From assembly GCA_900467745.1 (NCBI GenBank), contig UBQW01000002.1:101144-165143 (forward strand): a stretch of DNA of 64,000 bases. Direction: 5' to 3'. Below are positions 58,554 to 64,000 of this stretch, in pieces (within the stretch, counting starts at the first letter, position 1; the number at the start of each line of letters is the position of its first letter). The notes beneath the pieces are model-generated. The model was given only the letters and a program-made list of their open reading frames with translations. It was not told the DNA's origin and searched no databases. A program made the position numbers and the translations under genes. The stretch comes from Hyphomicrobiales bacterium (GTDB taxonomy: Bacteria; Pseudomonadota; Alphaproteobacteria; Rhizobiales; Rhizobiaceae).

Positions 58554-59222
58554 GTAAGCTGAGCTCCTCGGCGCGGTCGATCGTCGGCAGTCTCCGCAGT
58601 CGATAAGACAAGGGGAGTGCGGACCGTCATAGCAGCGCCGGATAGTGAAAGTCGCGATTGGTTCGGTGTGGAAGGCAGCAGCCAGACAGCAGCGGGGAAA
58701 CTCTTTTCCCGGGGTCTGTAGACTTTAGATAAAACCTGCTGCGACACCATAAAAGACCAAGCGAGATCGACAAAACAAAGACCTTATTCAGGCCCGATGA
58801 GTTCGCTCTCTCTTTAAAGAGCGGTTGGTGGCAATCCACCGATGAAGTTTCCGCATACTCCGGAAAAATCAGGATCCATTGTCGAGTGGAAGCATGTAAG
58901 ACGGCGGACGATTGCCGGTTGTGGCGCCAGGTCCTTTGCGGTTGGCTGCCTTGTCGGCGACTCTATCCCGTCAGTGCTTCTACCCTAAAATTGCTTGTAT
59001 GTTTTCTCCGTCACAATAGCAAGGGAAAAGCCAAATGTGCCATAATATTGATGGATTTGCAGCATCATAAAAAATAGCGGTGGACGAGGTGATTCCGGCG
59101 CGGCGACAGTGACAATTGTTCTCGGTCGCAATCGCGTGTATCGCGGGATCCGGCATTGATGACAATTGGGGCATGACAGTCGGTTGTATAGCGAGACGCG
59201 GCGCGCAACGGTAAAATCCGGC
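58554..59222. other. Long gene-free region between rne and the amidase gene
   Basis: About 670 bases, the largest gap in the window and more AT-rich than its surroundings. It holds the divergent promoters and probably a long rne leader: small hairpins CTCTTTAAAGAG (58810-58821) and GGTGG/CCACC (58827-58840) lie 257-287 bases upstream of the rne start. I found no RNA gene or protein frame that I would support. Confidence 0.5.
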
Positions 59223-60446
59223 TTGCGGACGAAAAACTTCAGGGCTTGGCTGGTTGCCGCGGTGATGGCCGTGGCCGTTCCGTTGGTCGGTCATTCGGTG
59301 GCGACCGCGGCCGGCGAAGAGCGCCTGCTGGCCTATGGCGCGCGTATCGTCGGCGACGACGCCAGGACCCGCATCGTGATCGATTTCGATCGTCCCCCCA
59401 GCTTTTCCATCCACTACATCGCCAATCCGGAACGGGTCGTCGTCGATCTTCCGGCAACCGCTTTCGGTTTCCCAGCCAAGGATCTGGAGGCGAGGGGGCT
59501 TTTCAAGGATATCCGCTACGGCACGATGGACGGCGACAGCGCCCGTATCGTGTTGACGGCGACAAAGCCGGTTCGCATCGGCATGGCGAAGGTTCAGGCC
59601 GATGAAAACGGCAAGGGCCAGCGGCTCGTTCTCGAAGCCGAGATGACCGACAAGGCGACTTTCGCCGAACTGGTGAAGGCCCAATCCTGGAACGAGCCTG
59701 AGGCCGGGCAAACGACCAGCGCCATACCAGCGCCCGAAAAGGCTGCACCCGGCGACTTCATCGTCGCCGTCGACGCCGGCCACGGCGGCATCGATACCGG
59801 CGCGATCGGCGTCGACACGAAGACCCAGGAAAAGGATGTCACGCTGGCATTCGCCAAGACGCTCGCGGATCGGCTGAACCGCGAGCCCGGCATCAAGGCT
59901 TTCCTGACCCGCAAGGATGATTCGTTCCTGTCGCTGTCCGAACGCGTCCAGATCGCGCGGCAGAACCACGCGGCACTCTTCGTCTCGATGCATGCCGATA
60001 CGTTGCGCCAGAAGGATATTCGCGGCGCCACCGTCTACACCATCTCCGACAAGGCGTCCGACAAGCTCGCCGCCGATCTCGCCGACCGCGAAAACCTGTC
60101 CGACCAGATCGCCGGCAAGGCGGCTGCGACCGAACCGCCCGAAGTGGCCGACATCCTGCTCGACTTGACGCGCCGAGAGACGCAGGCTTTTTCGATCTCG
60201 ATGGCCGAAAGCGTGCTGGCCTCCTTCAAGGATCAGGTCGGCACGATCAACAACCCGCACCGCCACGCCGGCTTCCGCGTTCTGCAGGCCCCCGATGTTC
60301 CCTCCATCCTGCTGGAACTCGGCTTCCTCTCGAACAAAGAAGACGAGAAACTGCTGCTCGACGACACATGGCGCGCCAAGATGGGCGACCTGTTGACTGA
60401 GGCGGTGAAGCATTATCACGCATCGATGGTCGCCAATGGCGGCTGA
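59223..60446 (+). CDS. N-acetylmuramoyl-L-alanine amidase (AmiC type)
   Basis: A 407-residue periplasmic amidase that cleaves the stem peptide from glycan strands at division. Signal peptide (AWLVAAVMAVAVPLVGHSVA), AMIN domain (about 27-140, RIVGDDARTRIVIDFDRPPS) for septal targeting, then a zinc Amidase_3 domain with ligands in VAVDAGHGGIDTGA, the Glu of TQEKDVTLAF, SMHADT, and catalytic Glu in ILLELGFLSN. The TTG at 59223 gives the best signal peptide; TTG codons at 59166 and 59184 are open alternatives. Confidence 0.9.
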   Translation: MRTKNFRAWLVAAVMAVAVPLVGHSVATAAGEERLLAYGARIVGDDARTRIVIDFDRPPSFSIHYIANPERVVVDLPATAFGFPAKDLEARGLFKDIRYGTMDGDSARIVLTATKPVRIGMAKVQADENGKGQRLVLEAEMTDKATFAELVKAQSWNEPEAGQTTSAIPAPEKAAPGDFIVAVDAGHGGIDTGAIGVDTKTQEKDVTLAFAKTLADRLNREPGIKAFLTRKDDSFLSLSERVQIARQNHAALFVSMHADTLRQKDIRGATVYTISDKASDKLAADLADRENLSDQIAGKAAATEPPEVADILLDLTRRETQAFSISMAESVLASFKDQVGTINNPHRHAGFRVLQAPDVPSILLELGFLSNKEDEKLLLDDTWRAKMGDLLTEAVKHYHASMVANGG

Positions 60447-60689
60447 CAGGCGGCCGTTGCTCAGATGTGACACTTGCGTGGGTAAACATGTATGCGTGTG
60501 GAATTGCAGGCAAAAGCCCTACTTTCCTCACATTCAGGCCATTACTCACGGCTATGTTTCCGTGTGCAAAACGGAATTGGCTTGTGGCCGCATCCGGCAT
60601 GGAGTAATTCGCGCAGCGTGCAAAGTGCCGCGGTTCATGCGATTATTATGCGCGCGCCGATCGACAATTGAGATACCGGTAGCTTAGAT

Positions 60690-63137
60690 ATGATCAGACT
60701 TCTTGGATATTTCTTCGGAGCGGCTTGCGTCCTGTTCCTGGGCGTAGCGGCGGCCGTTGCCGTTTATTTGGCAACGGTGACGAAGGACCTTCCTGATTAC
60801 GCGGTGCTGAGCAGCTACGAGCCGCCGGTGACGACGCGGGTTCATGCCGGCAACGGCGCGCTGATGGCCGAGTACGCCAAGGAGCGTCGCCTGTTCCTGC
60901 CGATCCAGGCCGTGCCCGATCGCGTCAAGGCCGCGTTTCTCTCCGCCGAAGACAAGAATTTCTACCAGCACCCTGGCATCGACGTCACCGGCTTCGGCCG
61001 CGCCGTGGTCGCTTATCTGACCGGCGGCCCGACGCAGGGTGGCTCCACGATCACGCAGCAGGTCGCCAAGAACTTCCTGCTGTCGAGCGAACAGACCATG
61101 GAGCGTAAGGCCAAGGAAGCCATTCTCTCCTTCCGCATCGAGCAGGCCTACAGCAAGGACAAGATCCTCGAGCTCTATCTCAACGAGATCTTCTTCGGCC
61201 TGAACTCCTACGGTATCGCCAGCGCCGCACTCACCTATTTCAACAAGTCGGTCAACGAACTGACCATCGCCGATGCCGCCTATCTGGCCTCGCTGCCGAA
61301 GGGCCCGGCGAACTACCACCCGTTCCGCCATCCTGAGGCTGCGGTTACCCGCCGCAACTGGGTCATCGACCGCATGGTCGAGAATGGCTATGTCAGCCAG
61401 TCGGATGGCGCTGAAGCCAAGAAGCAGCCGCTTGGCGTTACTGGCCGCACCAGCGGTCCGTCGCTCTTCGCATCGGGATACTTCGCCGAAGCCGTCCGCC
61501 GTCAGCTGATCGACCAGTACGGCGAGAAGATGCTCTACGAGGGTGGCCTCTCGGTTCGCACCTCCTTCGACCCGCAATTGCAGGTCTTCGCGCGCAAGGC
61601 GCTGCAGGACGGCCTGATCAACTATGACGAACGCCGTGGTTTCCACGGCCCGATCAAGCAGATCGACACGACGTCGGATTGGGGCAAGGCGCTTGCCGAT
61701 ATCCCGGCTCTCTCCGACGTTCCGGAATGGGACCTCGCCGTCGTGCTCGCTGTCGCAAGCGACAGCGTCGACATCGGCCTGCAGCCGCAAAAGGATGGCG
61801 CGGGCAAGATCGGCGCCGACCGTCAGCGCGGCACCATTGAAGCCAAGAACATGCAGTGGGCCTTCCGTTCGGCCACCGGCGGCAAGACCTCCAAGTCGCC
61901 GCAGGGCGTTCTGCAGCCGGGCGACGTCGTCTTCGTCGAGCGCCTCGGTGGCGACAGCTCAACATCCTACCGTTTGCGCCAGCCGCCCAAGGTCGGCGGT
62001 GGTCTGGTCGCCATGGACCCGAAGACCGGCCGCGTGCTGGCCATGGTCGGCGGCTTCTCCTATGCGCAGTCGGAATTCAACCGCGCGACGCAGGCGATGC
62101 GCCAGCCTGGTTCGTCCTTCAAGCCTTTCGTCTACGCAGCCGCCATGGACAACGGCTACACGCCGGCCTCCGTCGTCAGCGATGATCCGCTCGAAATCCA
62201 GGTCGGCAACGGCCAGGTCTGGGCGCCTGACAACTACGAAGGCGAGGGCGGTGGCGCCAACACGCTGCGCTTCGCCATCGAGCACTCGCGCAACCGCATG
62301 ACGGTGCGCCTCGCCAACGACCTCGGCATGAACGTCGTTGCCGAATATGCCAACCGCTTCGGCATCTACGACAAGATGATGCCTGTACTGGCCATGTCGC
62401 TCGGCTCCGGCGAAACCACCGTGCTGCGTATGGTCTCGGCTTATTCGGTCATCGCCAACGGCGGCAAGCAGATCAAGCCGACGCTTATCGACCGCATCCA
62501 GGACCGCTACGGCAAGACCATCTTCAAGCATGAGGAGCGTGTCTGCGAGGCCTGCAACGCCAGCGACTGGCAGAACCAGGAAGAACCGAACGTGGTGGAC
62601 AACCGCGAAACCGTTCTCGACCCGATGACCTCCTACCAGATCACCTCGATGATGCAGGGCGTTATCCAGCGCGGCACCGCCGCCGGCAAGGTTCAGCTCG
62701 GCGAACGCGACGTCGCCGGCAAGACCGGCACGACCAACGATGAAAAGGACGCCTGGTTCGTCGGCTTCACGCCGGATCTCGTCGCCGGTCTCTATATCGG
62801 TTTCGATTCGCCATCGACGCTTGGCCGTGGCGGCACCGGCAGCTCGCTGTCCGCGCCCGTCTTCAACGAGTTCATGCAGGCGGCGGTCAAGGACACGCCG
62901 GTATCGAAGTTCGTCATCCCTGCCGGCATGAACCTCATCCCGATCGATCGCAAGACCGGCATGGCCGCGACGCAGGGCGATCCGAACACCATCATCGAGG
63001 CCTTCAAGCCCGGCACCGGCCCGGCCGACAGCTACTCCGTCATCGGCATGGACAACACCATGGCACCGGAGGAAATCCTGAAGACCTCGCCGCAGGCCAA
63101 CCAGGCGGTTCAATCCGGCGCCGGCGGTCTCTACTGA
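60690..63137 (+). CDS. mrcA: Penicillin-binding protein 1A
   Basis: A bifunctional class A PBP of 815 residues: N-terminal membrane anchor, GT51 transglycosylase domain (SAEDKNFYQHPGID with the catalytic Glu, GGSTITQQVAKNFLLS), an OB-like insert, and the transpeptidase with S475 in PGSSFKPFVY, SRN in EHSRNRMT and KTGTTNDEKDAW. It polymerises and cross-links peptidoglycan and is the main synthase for polar growth in Rhizobiales. The amidase gene is 243 bases upstream; prfB follows. Confidence 0.96.
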   Translation: MIRLLGYFFGAACVLFLGVAAAVAVYLATVTKDLPDYAVLSSYEPPVTTRVHAGNGALMAEYAKERRLFLPIQAVPDRVKAAFLSAEDKNFYQHPGIDVTGFGRAVVAYLTGGPTQGGSTITQQVAKNFLLSSEQTMERKAKEAILSFRIEQAYSKDKILELYLNEIFFGLNSYGIASAALTYFNKSVNELTIADAAYLASLPKGPANYHPFRHPEAAVTRRNWVIDRMVENGYVSQSDGAEAKKQPLGVTGRTSGPSLFASGYFAEAVRRQLIDQYGEKMLYEGGLSVRTSFDPQLQVFARKALQDGLINYDERRGFHGPIKQIDTTSDWGKALADIPALSDVPEWDLAVVLAVASDSVDIGLQPQKDGAGKIGADRQRGTIEAKNMQWAFRSATGGKTSKSPQGVLQPGDVVFVERLGGDSSTSYRLRQPPKVGGGLVAMDPKTGRVLAMVGGFSYAQSEFNRATQAMRQPGSSFKPFVYAAAMDNGYTPASVVSDDPLEIQVGNGQVWAPDNYEGEGGGANTLRFAIEHSRNRMTVRLANDLGMNVVAEYANRFGIYDKMMPVLAMSLGSGETTVLRMVSAYSVIANGGKQIKPTLIDRIQDRYGKTIFKHEERVCEACNASDWQNQEEPNVVDNRETVLDPMTSYQITSMMQGVIQRGTAAGKVQLGERDVAGKTGTTNDEKDAWFVGFTPDLVAGLYIGFDSPSTLGRGGTGSSLSAPVFNEFMQAAVKDTPVSKFVIPAGMNLIPIDRKTGMAATQGDPNTIIEAFKPGTGPADSYSVIGMDNTMAPEEILKTSPQANQAVQSGAGGLY

Positions 63138-63238
63138 CATTTTCGACTGATAGCGTGGCGGTCGCGGCTCTTTACATCCGTGGCCGCCACAACTATTTGA
63201 CGGACGACTTTTGAAGACAACGCAAAAGAAGCGGGACA

Positions 63239-64000
63239 ATGCGAGCGGAAATCCAGAACGTAGTCGATGAAACCAAGCAGGCTATCACCCTGCTGAGGAG
63301 GCATCTTTGACTGGGACCAGGCGATAAGACGACTGGACTGGTTGAACAATAAGGCAGAGGACCCGAACCTCTGGAACGATGCCACCGAAGCACAGAAGCT
63401 GATGCGCGAGCGCCAGCAGCTCGATGACGGCATCAGCGGCGTGCGCCGCTTCGAACAGCAGATCAAAGACAACATCGAGCTCATCGAGATGGGCGAGGAC
63501 GAGGGCGACGAGGCCATCGTCAAGGAAGCCGAAGACGCGCTGAAGGCACTCAAGGCCGAAGCCGCGCGCCAGCAGGTTGAAGCGATGTTGTCTGGCGAAG
63601 CCGACAGCAACGACACCTATCTCGAAGTGCACTCCGGCGCCGGCGGCACGGAAAGCCAGGACTGGGCGAACATGCTTTTGCGCATGTATACCCGCTGGGC
63701 CGAACGCTCGAAGTTCAAGGTTGAACTGCTCGAAGTGCACGACGGCGAAGAAGCCGGCATCAAGTCCGCGACGCTGCTCGTCAAGGGCCACAACGCCTAT
63801 GGCTGGTTGAAGACCGAATCGGGCGTTCACCGCCTGGTCCGCATCTCGCCCTATGACAGCAACGCGCGCCGTCACACCTCGTTCTCGTCCATCTGGGTCT
63901 ACCCCGTCGTCGACGACTCGATCCAGATCGATATCAACGAAAGCGATTGCCGTATCGACACCTATCGCTCCTCGGGCGCCGGTGGTCAGCACGTCAACAC
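63239..64000 (+). CDS. prfB: Peptide chain release factor 2, programmed +1 frameshift, truncated at window end
   Basis: RF2 recognises UGA and UAA. A 23-codon leader frame from ATG 63239 stops at TGA 63308; translation must shift +1 at CTT-TGA-C (63305-63311) into the frame starting [13 protein letters not shown], which is open to the end. The AGGAGG at 63296-63301 three bases before CTT is the stimulating internal Shine-Dalgarno site. The visible main frame includes [13 protein letters not shown] and, at the edge, the catalytic GGQ in [10 protein letters not shown]. The remaining C-terminal part lies beyond the window. Confidence 0.95.
63296..63311 (+). promoter_or_regulatory. RF2 programmed-frameshift site
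   Basis: AGGAGG, a 3-base spacer, CTT, then TGA C. This matches the autoregulatory site of bacterial prfB: low RF2 slows termination at UGA and favours the +1 slip. Confidence 0.92.

Noticed and set aside
55608..58562. 984-codon plus-strand open frame opposite rne
   Set aside because: It is the complement of the GC-rich RNase E gene; its product is repetitive and shares no family features, while RNase E motifs are unambiguous.
58886..59077. 63-codon plus-strand frame upstream of the amidase gene
   Set aside because: Atypical composition, no Shine-Dalgarno site and no similarity that I recognise.

Overview
The window is about 61-62% GC, densely coded, and reads as a core chromosomal segment of an alphaproteobacterium of the Rhizobiaceae (Rhizobium / Agrobacterium / Ensifer group). 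Supporting signs are the gene pairs purM-purN, HdaA-ppk-ppx, glyA-nrdR-ribD-ribE-ribH-nusB-hppA, bamE-CBP3 chaperone-DUF177-plsX-fabH-ihfA-merR and rne-ami-mrcA-prfB, an LdtR/L,D-transpeptidase pair, an aspartate-type (non-zinc) HemB, and a Rhizobium-type palindromic repeat. No species call is possible from sequence reading alone.

Layout. 1-1.8 kb: 3' end of phnM (phosphonate catabolism) and a VapBC-type toxin-antitoxin pair. 1.8-9.5 kb: purN/purM on the minus strand, divergent from an AI-2E-type permease, the DnaA-regulatory protein HdaA and the polyphosphate genes ppk and ppx. 9.5-14.8 kb: minus-strand genes for a phytase-like secreted protein, a membrane class III nucleotide cyclase, RNase D and a Tat-exported multicopper oxidase. 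14.8-26.5 kb: aspS, a serine hydrolase divergent from a TetR regulator, a periplasmic protein of unknown function, parC, an SRPBCC protein, an EamA transporter, the leucyltransferase Bpt, an RDD protein and hemB. 26.7-38 kb: a small membrane protein, ldtR, the L,D-transpeptidase gene, glyA, nrdR, the riboflavin genes (split by a minus-strand GNAT + cupin pair), nusB and the proton pyrophosphatase hppA. 38-44 kb: envelope, lipid and nucleoid genes from bamE to a HAD phosphatase and a zinc-ribbon protein, then tRNA-Pro(GGG). 44.4-53.7 kb: the most accessory part, with small unknown proteins and a compact Wzx/Wzy-type exopolysaccharide locus (Wza-like exporter, GT4, initiating phosphotransferase, polymerase/ligase; divergently a Wzc-like copolymerase with a degenerate kinase domain, and an acyltransferase). 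53.8-64 kb: a DUF2842 protein, ctaA, rne, an AMIN-domain amidase, penicillin-binding protein 1A and the 5' part of prfB, which runs off the window.

The most notable observations are: (i) a 153-bp palindromic repeat of the RIME kind lying in frame inside ribD, adding about 51 residues to the reductase domain; (ii) the exopolysaccharide locus, whose order suggests a polar-adhesin (upp-like) system, with a Wzc homologue that has lost its Walker A lysine and tyrosine tail and a divergent control region holding inverted TTAACCCT sites; (iii) a +1 programmed frameshift in prfB; (iv) a 49-residue TTG-initiated membrane microprotein beside the exopolysaccharide locus; (v) a tandemly duplicated ribosome-binding site ahead of the SRPBCC gene. 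I saw no CRISPR array, prophage, integrase or insertion sequence.
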